A DNA stretch of 64,000 nucleotides from Bubalus kerabau (Eukaryota > Chordata > Mammalia > Artiodactyla > Bovidae), in assembly GCF_029407905.1 (NCBI RefSeq), contig NC_073627.1:130771697-130835696 (forward strand). The letters run 5' to 3'. Below are positions 1 to 12,300 of the stretch, in pieces; position 1 is the first letter of the stretch, and every line of letters starts with the position of its first letter. The notes beneath the pieces are model-generated. The model saw only the letters and a list, made by a program, of their open reading frames with translations. It searched no databases and was not told where the DNA came from. The translations under genes and the position numbers were made by a program.

Positions 1-105
1 AATCCATGAACATGGTATATTTCTCCATCTGTTAGTGTCCTCTTTGATTTCTTTCACCAGTGTTTTATAGTTTTCTATATATAGGTCTTTAGTTTCTTTT
101 CATCT
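1..105 (-). mobile_element. L1 ORF2 fragment
   Basis: Reads as the antisense of an L1 ORF2 segment (tttctccatctgttagtgtc ... gatttctttcaccagtgttt). It runs off the left edge of the window. Short and diverged. Confidence 0.6.
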
Positions 106-221
106 TTTAATTTATTAAATAAAAAGTACATCCCTTTCATAGCTTGCTGTTTGTCTTTCTGTCCTGATATCTATGGTAGTATTTGTTTAAAATCCTTAGG
201 AATATCATATGCAACATGACA

Positions 222-1258
222 TGTTTTTCCAACAAACTGTGGAAAATTCTTCAAGAGATGGGAATACCAGACCACCTGACCTGCCTTCTGAGAAATCTGT
301 ATGCAGGTCAAGAAGCAACAGTTAGAACTGGATATGGAACAACAGACTGGTTCCAAATCGGGAAAGGAGTACGTCAAGGCTGTATACTGTCACCCTGCTT
401 ATTTAACTTCTATGCAGAGTACATCATGTGAAATGTTGGGCTGGATGAAGCAGTAGCTGGAATCAAGATTGCTGGGAGAAATATCAATAACCTCAGATAT
501 GCAGATAATACCACCCATATGGCAGAAAGCAAAGAACTAATGAGCCTCTTGATGAAAGTGAAAGAAGAAAGTGAAAAAGTTGGCTTAAAACAACATTTAG
601 AAAACTAAGATCATGGCGTCTGGTCCCATCATTTCATGGCAAATAGATGGAGAAACAATGGAAGAGACTTTTTCTTGGGCTCCAAAATCACTGCAGATGG
701 TGACTGCAGCCATGAAATTAAAAGATGCTTTCTCCTTGGAAGAAAAGCTATGACCAACCTAGATGGCATATTAAAAAGGAGAGATATTACTTTGCCAACA
801 AAGGTCCATCTATTCAAAGCTATGGTTTTTCCAGTAGTCATGTATGAATGTGAGAGTTGGACTATAAAGAAAGCTGAGCACCGAAGAATTGATGCTTTTG
901 AACTGTGGTGTTGGAGAAGACTCTTGAGAGTCCCTTGGACTGCAAGGAGATCCAACCAGTCCATCCTAAAGGAAATCAGTCCTGAATATTCATTGAAAGG
1001 ACTAATGTTGAAGCTGAAGCTCCAATACTTTGGCCACCTGATGGGAAGAACCGACTCATTTGAAAAGACCCTGATGTTGGGAAAGATTGCAGGCAGGAGG
1101 AGAAGGGGATAACAGAGGATGAGATGGTTGGATGGCATCACTGATCAGATAGACATGAATTTGAGTAAACTCTGAGAGCTGGTGATGGACAGGAAAGCCT
1201 GGCATGCTTCAGTCCATGGGGTCACAAAGAGTCAGATACGACTGAGTGACTGAACTGA
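222..1258 (+). mobile_element. BovB LINE fragment, 5'-truncated, decayed
   Basis: From about 222 the translation matches the BovB reverse transcriptase (NKLWKIL, DWFQIGKGVRQGCILSPCLFN). The frame breaks at a TGA at 429-431 and by small indels. Another frame carries the C-terminal part (DCSHEIKRC, MVFPVVMYECESWT). The YADD motif is degraded to YADN. The 3' end is the typical BovB terminus (cgactgagtgactgaactga). Confidence 0.9.
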
Positions 1259-1260
1259 TC

Positions 1261-3344
1261 ATATGCAGGGCCAGGGACAGCATCCTTGTGTATTTGCTTT
1301 TTAGGGGCTCTGTGTTCCCTGCCAGTGAACCTCTGACCTGGCTGGTCTTTGCCTGGTAGAGGAGGCCATTTGGGTCTTTCCCTTGTATATTAAAATCTGC
1401 TGAATGTTCCTTTTGAGTTTGAGTGAAAAGTTCTTGCTCTGAAAGCCCACTTGTCAGGAGGCAGTCTTGATCTGGAAAGACTGACCTGGGGCTTGACCAT
1501 AATTAGTTCAGGTTAATTATTGCCGATCTGTAGATTCGCAGCCCAGAGCCTTTCTTCCCCTGAGCTGGGGCCTCTGGAGGTTTCTTTTATGAGCTCCGAA
1601 CCCTGAGGGAGGACTTAAAGTAATGAATTTTCCTGTAATCAGATTTGAGGGTTTGTTCCCTGAGCTATCCAGTCAATTGGAGAATTGAGCACTGACTGGT
1701 TTATTTGGCCAAAGGATGCCGGAGATGAAGCACAAGACATCCGATAAGCAACCTGGTGAGTATACTGAAAAAATGACTTAACAATCAGAGACATCCACCT
1801 CTTCTGCTTCATGAAGTTTTTAGAGGGAATAGATTCATTTACAAGGAGAGGATATCATCTGCGAGCTATTCAGGAAAGACTAGCTCAGGGGTAGTTTTTG
1901 TTTTGAGTATCTAATAATCGGACTGAGAGTCCGATTATCCTCCAGTGAAACCTTGCAAGTTTCATCTTAAACTTCTTCACCATAGGAGTAACATGGCTTG
2001 CAGATGCTTATAAGTATTTAATTTGCTAAGTATTTACTCAGCATTCATTTGTTTGTTCATTTATCCATGCAGTCACCAGAAGGCACTGTGGATGTAGAAT
2101 GCATTATATGGGGTTCCTGCCTGTTTTAAGACACGTGCATGCCACTTGTATTACTGAGTGAAAACATGCTTTGCAAGAGTTCATGTTACGTACATTCGGG
2201 TTCACAACATGAATATCTGCGGAGACCAGGTAGCAAAGTCAGTGAGGCTGGTTCAGGGATCTGGAAGAGGATGAGAGCAGGTTGAACTGAAGGGGAAAGG
2301 TGATGAGTGTCCGCCCGTCAGCCCACAGGCAGTCAGTGGATGCTAGTTCCTTCTCCCAGGAGAGTCCCTCATACGGAGCTCTCAGAACTGCAACAGCCTC
2401 ACTTGGTCTGAACTTGGATAAAGGCTCCATGCAGACGGGCTTCCCAAAGAACAGGAGAGGACAAGTCCAGACTTTTGTGTTGCTTTGAGGCATCAAGGTC
2501 AGAAATAGAAGGGAGCTGCAGCGATACCTTCTTGTCCTGTGGAGAGTGCCTAAATGGCCAAATGCAGGCCCCAGGCCCAGTAGGGCCTCTAACAGACAGG
2601 AGCATCCCAGCCCAGAGCTCCATGGGGCCCTGTGGCAAGGAGGCAGCCAGGTGGGAGTGGGGGCAGTGGCTGCAGAGAGGACCCTTCTGCCCTGCGACCC
2701 ATCACTGCAGATAACCATAAACTGCACACCACACCAAACCTGGTGAGATGCCATGCCCAACTTGAAACTCCCATAAACACTGTATGTATCTGTATCTATT
2801 ATCTAGATATCAGTGCACTTTCTTATTGTTTTAGGATTGTCTGTTTGTATGTCACTCTTCTAGAGGCTCTTTTGATTACATTCATTTCTTGTTTTTCTTT
2901 ATAGTTGCATGATTTTTCTTTCCTGTTTAGCAAGCCTCATGGTGATATAAAGGGAATTCTTGCAGTGAAGTTCCCACTCAACCCACTTCTTCTCAGGAGT
3001 TGCTAACTAGTTACAGACAGGAATGTAGGTTATAAAACTTTAGGGAAGAGACTGTTTTACATACAAATATTTCAACAGAGAAGTTCATTCTGGAGGGATA
3101 TGAAGCTCTCAAAACTGTCATTCTGGGTTAATTTCATTCCATAGTTAATTCCAATAAAGGAGAAAAGAGAGAGGCAGCCGAAGGCACAGGCATGGGTGGG
3201 CAGGAAGTGGTGCCAGGCTCAAGAAACATGACTGCCTTGGGCCAAAGATGCAGGAGGAACATGCACATCACAAACCTGCAGGAGGCAGACAAGGGCATGC
3301 AGGGACATGGTAAGGATGGTAGCCAGTGTGGCCGAGATGTGTGG
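1261..3344. other. Intergenic, no gene recognised
   Basis: Mostly unique-looking sequence between the first BovB and the first Bov-tA. Reading frames at 2239-2760 and nearby have no recognisable family and lack coding support. There is A/T-rich, possibly old conserved sequence around 1490-1760. Confidence 0.5.
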
Positions 3345-3551
3345 TGGTGGTGAGTTGCTCAGTTGGTCCAACTCCTGTGACCCCATGGACTGTAGCCCAC
3401 CAGGCTCCTCTATCCATAGGATTTTCCAGACAAGAATACTGGAGTGGGTTGCCATTTCCTTCTCTAGGAGATCTTCTTGACCCAGGGATCAAACCCGGGT
3501 CTCCTGCACTGCAGGTAGATTCTTTACCAACTGAGCTATTAGGAAAGGCAA
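3345..3551 (-). mobile_element. Bov-tA SINE
   Basis: Antisense Bov-tA body (ctgtagcccaccaggctcct) and tRNA-derived head ending at gagctattagg. Flanked by an 8-bp duplication atgtgtgg (3337-3344 and 3552-3559). Confidence 0.9.
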
Positions 3552-3957
3552 ATGTGTGGGAAAGGGCCAAAAAGCTTTGCTGGTTGTGCTCTGTGTGAAC
3601 TTGAGACTGCATTTAAATGCTGGTAACAGTGACCTGAGAAACCATGGCTTCAATGAAACAGGGGTGCACTTTTCCTCTTGGGCAGAGCAGACTTGCTCTG
3701 GCGGCCTTACCATGCCATTACAACTTTCTATCTTTCTGCCCTGCCATCCTTCCTATGTGGCTTCCCTCTGCACGTTCCCCTCATGGCCCATGGTGGCTGC
3801 CAGTGCACCTACTGGGAAGAAGAAGGGAGTAGGGAAGAGCACAAAGGGTGTCTTCCGAATTTGTTAGTGCCCTTTATAAAGTAGTTCCCCAGAACCCGCC
3901 TCTCGCCCAGTGACTTCCGCTTACTTCAGATGGACCACCCCATCTGCAAAGGAGGCT

Positions 3958-4086
3958 ATGTGTGTGTCGGTCACTCAGTCGTGTCCGACTCTTTGTGACC
4001 TCATGGACTCAAGCCCACCAGGCTCCTCCGTCCATGAAATTCTCCAGGCAAGAACACTGAAGTGGACTGACATTCCCTTCTTCCGG
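3958..4086 (-). mobile_element. Bov-A type SINE, 5'-truncated
   Basis: Antisense Bov-A body beginning gtcactcagtcgtgtccgac. The tRNA head is missing. Target-site duplication aaaggaggct at 3948-3957 and 4087-4096. Confidence 0.85.
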
Positions 4087-4814
4087 AAAGGAGGCTGAGA
4101 CACCAGTTTTGTAGTGTGGCGTGTGGCCACATTCAACAATCAGGGGGATCCTGTTACAAGGAGAGAGGAGAGAATAGACGATGGCCAGGCAAGTAGCAAT
4201 TTGTGATACAAGCTCAAGGAAGACCATGAACAAAGACGGCAAAGCAGTCTTCCTCCCCTCCGCAACCCAGGATGTATGGTGCACTGTTACCAAGCAAGAG
4301 AAGGCTCAGACCCGAAGCCCTAATAATTTGCTCCTATCTTCTTCTTAAAATGTAAGAGGAAAGTTCAGGTCTAGGGAAACGGAGGAGATAGAGCATAATT
4401 TAAAAGGACTTCAAGTTCTAACCCCTTAGGTAGTTTTAACACAGGGCAGTGACAGGACTGAGAGATCCTGGAGAACCTGACGGAGAGGGGCTTGAACGGC
4501 ATCACACTATCTGAAGTGTGATTCCCAAGATGCTACTGGAGGTTATTAATACATGAAGAAATGGCTCCAGGGTCAAAACATTTGGGAAACTCTGGATTAA
4601 ACTAAGTGAAAGTGTTTATTTCACTGCAGAAAATGTTGGAGTCATTAACATGCTCACTGAGCTTGTAATTTTTTGCTTTTCTTTCTAAAAGAGAGCATCT
4701 CCAAGTTTGTTTGACCATGGAAGTCCTTCTTGCAGAGGGTCCCATGGGATGCACCCAGATTAAATACTGGGGAAATAGTGGTGTGGGTAGAGGCTGCTGC
4801 CTTATCCGGGCTCT

Positions 4815-4975
4815 GGCTTTCTCAAAGTGCTAGCCATGGACCACTTGGCCCAGAATCAGCTTAGCCCTATTTCAGACCCACTGAATCACAATCTCAGGGC
4901 TGTGGCCTGGAAACCTGCATTTTCCCAAGCTCTCTGGATAATTCTTATACTCACTGAAGTTTGAGATCCACCAGA
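4815..4975 (+). mobile_element. MER5-type hAT transposon remnant
   Basis: Matches the MER5 pattern: a start like tctcaaagtgctagccatgg, an internal cactgaatcacaatctcagg and an end like gaagtttgagatccacca. Old and diverged. Confidence 0.7.
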
Positions 4976-4999
4976 TGACAGAGCTGAGCCTTCAGTTTA

Positions 5000-5345
5000 C
5001 AGAGTATGACTTGAATTTACATCCAGGTAGCTCCTCCTGGCCCCCTCAAAACTCATTTCTCTCATCACCATTTGGTATCTGGCTAATTTTCTCAGCTCTC
5101 TTCAGAGCAACTTGCATTTATCTTTATTGCCTGTCTCTTTATTGATTTAGGTTCTTCTCTGCAATTCGTCAAGCTTGGATTGTATTTTAATCTTGTCCTC
5201 CAAAGTAGCTAAGATCCCTTCCAGCTTTGTATCATGCAGAGATCTGATTAGCTGGGTCTCGATTCCATCCTTCAAGTCATTAATGAAAATATTAAATGGT
5301 CCTGGGTTGGTATGAAGGTCTTCAGGGTTGTAAGTAGATGTATGG
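5000..5345. other. Ancient repeat-like or conserved non-coding segment
   Basis: The segment around 5210-5300 (ttcaagtcattaatgaaaat) resembles a widely dispersed, very old mammalian repeat whose copies are often conserved. I cannot name the family. No coding potential seen. Confidence 0.35.
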
Positions 5346-5708
5346 CCTCCATATCTGCCACTGGCCCCTGCTTCATACAGTTATAGGTTGGATCACACCC
5401 AGGATTTCAGTTGTAGGTTACCATTTCCTTTACAAATCCATGCATGTAATGCAAATCTAAGTAGGAAAAAACCCCATTGACCAATAAATATTAGACCAGC
5501 AAATGGCTTTAAGGCCTCTTCAGCCTTTCCTCTCACATCAGTGGCATACTGACCACAGGGTGAAGAAAGTTATACCCAATGTGTGCATCAAAAAGATCAA
5601 TTTTTATACAAAAGGCAGCTCAGCTCCAACTTTGAGGTACACCATTCCAGGTGGAGGCAAGCCCGTAACACGCAGCTTCTACATCATAATCCAGTAAGAG
5701 CTCACTTT

Positions 5709-5900
5709 TCTGAGCATTTCCTAAGTGCCGGACACGGCTCTCACCTCTTTACATGTGTTCATCAACACCCCGTGGTGTGAGTACTGTGGCCATCACCCTT
5801 CTTCAGATGGGCCATCTGAAGCGTGTAACACACATGTAGTGCCTGAGCCGGGATGTGTCAGAGCAAGATCTCAGACTCAGGCAGTCCGCTGGCTCTGACC
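5709..5900 (-). repeat. MIR SINE
   Basis: Antisense MIR pattern: ctaagtgccggacacggctc followed by tcacctctttacatgtgttc and an antisense core near 5800-5820. Confidence 0.6.
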
Positions 5901-6564
5901 CGTGGTGGCGGAGGGGCCAGAAATGTGCAGGTGTCCCCGCTTTCAGAGAGCAGGAGGGAGCACCGCAGTTTCCTGCAGGAGCTGGGCCTTCATGTCAAAT
6001 CTCAGTGACAGCCCAGGGGTGAGCTGGGGTGGTTCTGAGGGGAATTGACACTCATGAGTTGGCCACGTGAGCACTGGAGCAAACCTGGTGGCTGGTGACT
6101 TCTTGGTCAAATGCCCGCCAAAGCAACTGACAGAAGCCACACACTCACCTCAGTCCCTCAGCCTCTCGGTTGCTGTTTCATGAGATGATGTGCATTCCAT
6201 TAGTCAGTCAAGCTGAGACAGTGAAGGCCAGGGCCCCCAGAATAAAAAAAAACTGCCACTGCCACTCACTGGGCCTGCGAGAGGAGGCTGGGAGGCTGGA
6301 GGGCCTTTGTTCTGTTAGGTCTGTGGAGCGCTTTGTCCGTCAGCCGCCAGAGGGCGATGGCCGTCCACACGTCAGATATTCCTGTGGGGGTGGGGGGCAG
6401 CATCTGCCTGGGAGAACTGGGGCTGATGGTAGGGATTTCCTCCACCCCCAGAGCTTTTAGAAACCTTCATGGCAGTGGCATTCCAATCTTAGGGAGCAGT
6501 CTAGTTTAAGAACGGTTCCTGAGGTACAAAGACACTTGATTTGGGAGAACACAAGAGAAAATGA
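5901..6564. other. Intergenic, no gene recognised
   Basis: GC-richer than its neighbours, without a recognised repeat or gene. Small frames here look random. Confidence 0.4.
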
Positions 6565-6712
6565 GCTCAGACCCCAGCGCTGATGCTCAGAGGCTGTGTT
6601 TAAGCCCCAGCCTTAGTTGCCTCATCTGTAAAGTGGGGATAACACTGCTTGTCCACCTATCTTCCCAAGTGCTCACAAGGTTTAAATGAGACAAAGGAAG
6701 TGAAGGAGCTCT
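6565..6712 (+). repeat. MIR SINE
   Basis: Sense MIR core: tcatctgtaaagtggggata followed by a degraded ggtttaaatgagac. Confidence 0.65.
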
Positions 6713-7258
6713 GAGCAATATGACTTGTGAAGACAAGAGATTTTGATGAAAGCTGCTGTGTTTGTTGCCAGCATCCTTCCCGTCTGCAGAGAGGGAGGCG
6801 GAGCCCAAGGAGCCTACTGCTTGCTCTGTGCTCGCAGGGAGCAGCCTTTGTGTCACGGAAGCTGGCTACTCTGTGGTTAGTGGCACAGAGTAGTGTCCCT
6901 ACATCTGAAACGTAGAGGGCAAGGGATGCGGGGCACCTCGGAGGGGCTTGCTCACAGTTCATGGATGCTGTCCCACACTGACTCGCTTTGTGACTTAAGG
7001 TGAGTCTCGCAATCTGTACAGTGGGCAGGAGGTAGGATCTCTGCCCTTCTAGCTGCTCCCAGCCTTCAGCGCCCCCTGAGTTGTTATGACAAAGCAGGGA
7101 AGTCGCAGGTAGAGAAAGGCTGCTCATACTGGGAGGGGAGGGGTGAAGAGTAGCCCCTGATGCACAGGGAACCTTGGACTTTTCCTCCTTTCCTCTGGGC
7201 CTTGATCTTCTCATCTGTGGAGTTGGCAGATTGGACTAGTTGATCTAGTCCAACCATT

Positions 7259-7577
7259 TTTTTTTTTGGAAAGTCGCTCAGTCGTGTCCGACTCTTTGCA
7301 ACCCCATGGACTACACTATCCATGGAATTCTCTAGGCCAGAATACTGGAGTGGGTAGCTCTTCCCTTCTCCAGGGGATCTTCCCAACCCAGGGATCGAAC
7401 CCAGGTCTCCCGCATTGCAGGAGGATTCTTTACCAGATGAGCCACAAGGGAAGCCCAAGAATACTGGAGTGGGTAGCCTATCCCTTCTCCAGGGGATCTT
7501 CCTGATCCAGGAATCAAACTGCGATCTCCTGCATTGCAGGCAGATTCTTTACTAACTGAGCTGTGAGGGAAGCCCCT
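7259..7577 (-). mobile_element. Bov-tA SINE with tandem tRNA-head units (Bov-tA3-like)
   Basis: On the minus strand there are two successive tRNA-derived heads and adjoining Bov-A segments (junction near 7457), then one 3' body and an A tail (plus-strand T run 7259-7268). A 13-bp duplication tagtccaaccatt at 7246-7258 and 7578-7590 shows that the compound unit inserted as one. Confidence 0.9.
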
Positions 7578-7599
7578 TAGTCCAACCATTATCTCCCCA

Positions 7600-8336
7600 C
7601 AATTCTGTCTCAATAAATACCCATAGAATCCATATGGACTCTAAAATTCCCTGATTGTGATTCCATTAGGAAAACAGACAAGCAAGCAGACACTTTGCCC
7701 TCAGATTGGTCCTGACCTCTAGAGTGCCCCGAAGTGTCCCAGCTGAGCGGAGGCTGGAGAATGTTCCCATGTGCACTCGGGGTCCTTCCTGCCACTATCA
7801 TCAAAGGGTAAATGCTGGAACCCTGAGTCCCTCTAAACGACGGGCTAAGCTGCCTTTCTGATGCTCCAGGCCTGGATGCTGAGCTCCACCTTCAAGCTGC
7901 TGCCATAGCTGCCCCTTGTCCAGCCTCTGGTGTCCTCATTTCCAACAGACTGAGGCTCTGTCAGCTCCATGTTGACGCCTGGTCTTTTTGTGGCTCCAGG
8001 GGCTCATAGAACAGTATTACAAGGTATGGCCCACGTTTCTTCAATTTTATCTTCTAATGCTTCCATTGATTTTTAAATTCCAGTGAAAATGTAAAGCCAA
8101 CGGAAGTTTATGGAATGTAGGAAAGGAGAATCCATCTAAAATCTCTTCAACTTGGAACTAGGATTATCTCCTCCTACCCCCAAGATCTGCATTTCTGCCC
8201 TCTCCATCCTCTTTGCTCTATTCAAGGCACATTACCTCCCAGTTTCAAACAAGCCTTCCTCTGCTGCTGTGCTTACATTAGGACACAGTCTGGCTTCCCG
8301 CTTCCCTAGCTGTGACACCAGCATTAACCTCCTCTA
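7600..8336. other. Intergenic, no gene recognised
   Basis: Unique-looking sequence between two SINEs. No gene or repeat identified. Confidence 0.4.
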
Positions 8337-8347
8337 GGCTCCTTTCT

Positions 8348-8614
8348 TGGAGAAGGCAATGGCACCCCACTCCAATACTCCTGCCTGGAAAATCGCATGG
8401 ACGGAGGAGCCTGGAAGGCTGCAGTCGCTGAGGGTCGGACACAACTGAGAGACTTCATTTTCACTTTTCACTTTCATGCGTTGGAGAAGGAAATGGCAAC
8501 CCACTCCAGTGTTCTTGCCTGGAGAATCCCAGGGACGGAGGAGCCTGGTGGGCTGCTGTCTATGGGGTTGCACACAGTCGGACACGACTGAAGTGACTTA
8601 GCAGCAGCAGCAGC
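8348..8614 (+). mobile_element. Bov-A2 SINE
   Basis: Two Bov-A monomers joined by the linker ttcacttttcactttcatgc, ending in a cag repeat. Target-site duplication aggctcctttct at 8336-8347 and 8615-8626. Confidence 0.93.
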
Positions 8615-8749
8615 AGGCTCCTTTCTAAGATGAAGACTGGATCCCATCAGTCTCTCTCTTAGAGATACAGGTGGCTCCTCTTTGCCTTCAGGTAAGCCCA
8701 GCATCACTGTCCTTAGGTTGCTACCACATAGAATAATAGCAAAGACTAA

Positions 8750-8945
8750 CTTTCATTGTGCTTTCTGTATTTCAGGCTCTTTGCTAAGTGCTGTATGTAT
8801 TCTACTCATTGCATCCTCATAAGCATCTTAAGAGGTGGGTCATATTATTATCCACTTTTTGCAGATAGGAAAATTGAGGCACTGAAAAGTGATCCAAGCT
8901 CAAAGTCACCTAGTCGGAAGGGATGGTGCTGGTATTTGAATCCTG
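8750..8945 (-). repeat. MIR SINE
   Basis: Antisense MIR: ttgctaagtgctgtatgtat, then atcctcataagcatcttaag and a tail at gctggtatttgaatcc. Confidence 0.75.
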
Positions 8946-10330
8946 TTTTGGAAGACTGCTGCTTATCACAGTATAATCCCATCTCTTCATTTTGAGAAGC
9001 TTCCTCAGATTACTCTTGAGGGACAGAGTTCAAAGTCTCTTTATCTTTGCCTCCAAGTTTTCTTATTATGATCCCCCTCGAAAGACACTTTGCCATGTGC
9101 CTCTCTGCTCTGTTACTAGATTGGAAACAACTCAAGCAGATGAAGGCAGAGATGCTCAGAAAACACTGGTTAACTTGAATACCCCTCTGCCCTGGTAGAT
9201 CCCCGGTATCATACCGCTTTCTCACCCCCTCCTCATCCTCTCTGCATTTGGGCTCTGCATGTGCCTCCGCCCAAGTCTCCAGGGACACACATCCTCGTGT
9301 CCAGGTACAGGGTCCTGCCTGGACTCTGATGTGGCCCCTTCCCCTGGCCAAAGCTCTCTCCCCTTGCGGTCTCCAGCATGCTCCCCACAACTGGTCATTT
9401 TGCCTCTGCCAGCTTCTCTTCTGTCTCCATCCACAATCCTCCCACCCAAGTCAGGGAGCTGTCCCCAGCTGTGCCCCCACCACCATTACATGGCCCCCTC
9501 AGAGCCCAGACTGGGGACACAGGAGCAGTTCATAAACACGAGCTGGATGAATATTTAAAGGGAAGTAGTAAGTAGTATATTAACAACTTACATGGATGTT
9601 GTAATGATCCACAGTGAAATATTCCCTCACCTCTTCGCAAAATTATCATTCCAAACCACGGAATACATTAGGTTTTATGATCTACTCGCTTCTTTGGGGA
9701 GATATAAACCTTGAAACATCATCTTCATATGACAGGGAAAAGAGTCCCCTGGGACACAAGATGTTTAAGAATGTTAACTGAGAATCAGAAATAGTTTGTG
9801 ACTAATATCGAGGCTTTGTTTATGGACAGAAATAAATCCCCATCTAGGGCCGACCTGTACAAATCTGATCACAAATGATGAAATGGGGGAAACACTCTGA
9901 ATTTAAAGAGATGACTGGGGGGTGGGGGGCAGGGTTGCAGTGTTTAGGAGCTAATATTTTCTGACCATAAATCTCTATGCTGTTCAAACATTACTAGTCA
10001 CCAACTAACATAAATATGATAGAAACTAGGAATTTATATCGATGGTCTATAGTCACCAAGGTCTGTAAGTAGGTCATATGAAATGAAGCAGTTCCTTTTT
10101 CTAGGATCATCAAAAGAGGTCTCCTCACCCTTCTTTCACTGTTCAGATGAGGAACTATCAGTGGTACTCGGGAGGATGCATTGGCTTTTGGGGGTCTGTG
10201 TGACTCAAAGTAGGGTGGGGGTCCTCACGGGGGAGCATGGCTTTGGGAGAGAGAAGACCCACGTTTGCTTCTTGCTTGTTAGACTTGGTCAGGCTTCTTC
10301 CCTGTTTAAACCCCATCACATATGATATGA
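8946..10330. other. Intergenic, no gene recognised
   Basis: Includes a C-rich part (about 9180-9520) whose overlapping frames look compositional, and a unique A/T-rich part (9560-10080) that might be conserved non-coding. No repeat named. Confidence 0.4.
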
Positions 10331-11346
10331 TATATAGAAAAGCCTAAAGACTCCATACAAAAACTACTGGAACTGATAAAAAAATTCAGCAAGGCACCAG
10401 GATACAAGATTAATATACAGAAATCAGTTGCATTTCTTTATACCAACAATGAAATATCAGACAGGGCATGTTAAAAGAAAAACAATACCTTTTAAAATTG
10501 AACTCCTCAAAATAAAATGTTTAGGAATAAACCTGATCAAGGAGGTGAAAAACTTCTACACTGAACACTATAAAACATTAAAAAAGGAAACTTTGTTAGT
10601 TTCCGATGATTCAAATGGAAAAATATCCCATGCTCTTGGATTGGAAGAATTAATGTTGTTAAAAGGCCATACTACCCAAAGCCATATACAGATATAGTGC
10701 AATCCTTATCAAATTATTCATGACATTTTTCACAAAACTAAAACAAATAATCCTAAAATTCATATGGGGCTTCCCTGGTGGTCCAGTGGTTAAGAATCTG
10801 CCTGCCAATGGAAAGGACACTGGTTCAAGCTCTGGTCCCGGAAGATCCCCACATACCTCGGGGCAACTAAGCACAGAAGCCACAACTGCTGAAGCCCACA
10901 CACCCTAGAATTCATGCCGCACAACAAGAGAAGCCTCTGCAATGAGAAGCCCATGTGCTGCAACTACAGAGTAGCCCCCACTTGTCACAACTAGAGAAAG
11001 TCCGCACATAGCCAACTGTAAGCCAGCAGAGCTAAAATAAATAAAACTAAAAAAAATTCATATGAAATCATGAAAGACCCAGAATTGCCAAAGCAATCTT
11101 GAAGAAAATGAGAAAAGCAGGAAGCATAATCCTCTCAGACTTCAGACAAGACTACAAAGCTACAGGAATCAAAACAGCATGATATCAGCACAAAAACAGA
11201 TATATGGATCAATGAAAGAGAATAGAGAGTCCAGAACTAAATCCACACACCTATGGTTAATTAATCTTTGATAAAGAAGGAAAGAATACACAATAGGAAA
11301 AAGTTTCTCAGCAAGTGGTATTGGGAAAGCTGGAAAAACTATGACA
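10331..11346 (+). mobile_element. L1 ORF2 fragment, split by a SINE
   Basis: Sense L1 ORF2 sequence (ctggaactgataaaaaaatt, gaataaacctgatcaaggag) runs from about 10331 to 10754. It resumes after the SINE at 11065 (gacccagaattgccaaagca) and continues to about 11346. Frame is broken in places. 5'-truncated. Confidence 0.85.
10767..11052 (+). mobile_element. CHR-2-type tRNA-derived SINE inside L1
   Basis: Starts gggcttccctggtggtccag, carries the CHR-2 body (ctgaagcccacacacc, caatgagaagcccatgtgct) and ends aaaataaataaaac. A 12-bp duplication of L1 sequence, aaaattcatatg, flanks it at 10755-10766 and 11053-11064. Confidence 0.93.
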
Positions 11347-11499
11347 TTCTCAGGCTTTTCTTGTTGTTTTTTAATTTGTATTAAAAAAATTTTGAGATAT
11401 CTAACATTAGAGTGTCCTTATTTTTGATGATCAGTTTTGAGGAATATTGGTCAGGTATTTCATAGCATGTCCTATAGAAATTTGCCTGATACATTTTTT

Positions 11500-11935
11500 T
11501 CTTAGACTGAGTTTACAGGTTTGGGCGAGGAAGGCCACAGAAGCAAACTGCCATTCTCATCACATTATAGCAAGAGTACATCCCAGAAACTTGACTTATC
11601 ACTGTTGATGTTGACCTTGATCAGCTGGTTGAGGCAATGTTTCTCAGATTTCCCCACTGTCAAGTTTCTCTTTTTCTCCCCTTTCATATTGTACCCTTTA
11701 TGAGAGGCCCTAAAATTAACAAAGAGAAGTTATACTCCACCTGTTGAGGGTGGGGTGTCTACATAAATTATTTGGAATTCTTCTGCATGGGTAATTTGTC
11801 TTCTATTTTTCCTATGTATTTATTCAATCGTTTATCTATATCAGCCTGGACTCATGGATATTTATTTTATATTTTGGGTTATAATCCAATACTACTTTAT
11901 TTTGTTGCTCCTATGTCCCACTGATATACTCCCCA
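11500..11935 (-). mobile_element. Ancient L1M 3' region
   Basis: Antisense to an old L1 3' part: ctacataaattatttggaat, catggatatttattttatat and ttgggttataatccaatact are characteristic. Diverged. Confidence 0.65.
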
Positions 11936-12118
11936 TCAATGTGGGTTTAAAAAAATTTTTTTTAGCAATTTCTTACTTTTTGGCATTATATGAAGCTCTA
12001 GGCTTATCTTGTATATTTTCTACACTATCCTAGGCTAAGGCATTTCTCTGTGAATCCTTTCTTTTACTGGAATCTGGTATTAGAAACCAAGAGTTGGTAC
12101 TAGGTTTTCCTTTTTCCT

Positions 12119-12300
12119 GGGCTTTCCTGGTTACTCAGACAGTAAAGAATCTGCCTGCAATACAGGAGACCTGGGTTTGATTCCTGGGTTAGGAAGATCC
12201 CGTGGAGAAGGGAATGGCCACCCACTCCAGTATTCTTGCATGGACAGAGGAACCGGGTGGGGTTGCAAAGGGTTGGACATGACTGAATGACTAACATTTT
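12119..12300 (+). mobile_element. Bov-tA SINE
   Basis: Head ctttcctggttactcagaca, tRNA-like B box region gggtttgattcctggg, Bov-A body and end gacatgactgaatgacta. No clean target duplication found. Confidence 0.85.

Noticed and set aside
2239..2760. 173-codon minus-strand frame
   Set aside because: No family recognised, low-complexity Leu/Ser/Pro composition, overlapping frames of similar length on both strands.
6657..7214. 185-codon minus-strand frame
   Set aside because: No recognisable domain, partly in a MIR, no promoter or splice pattern that I could support.
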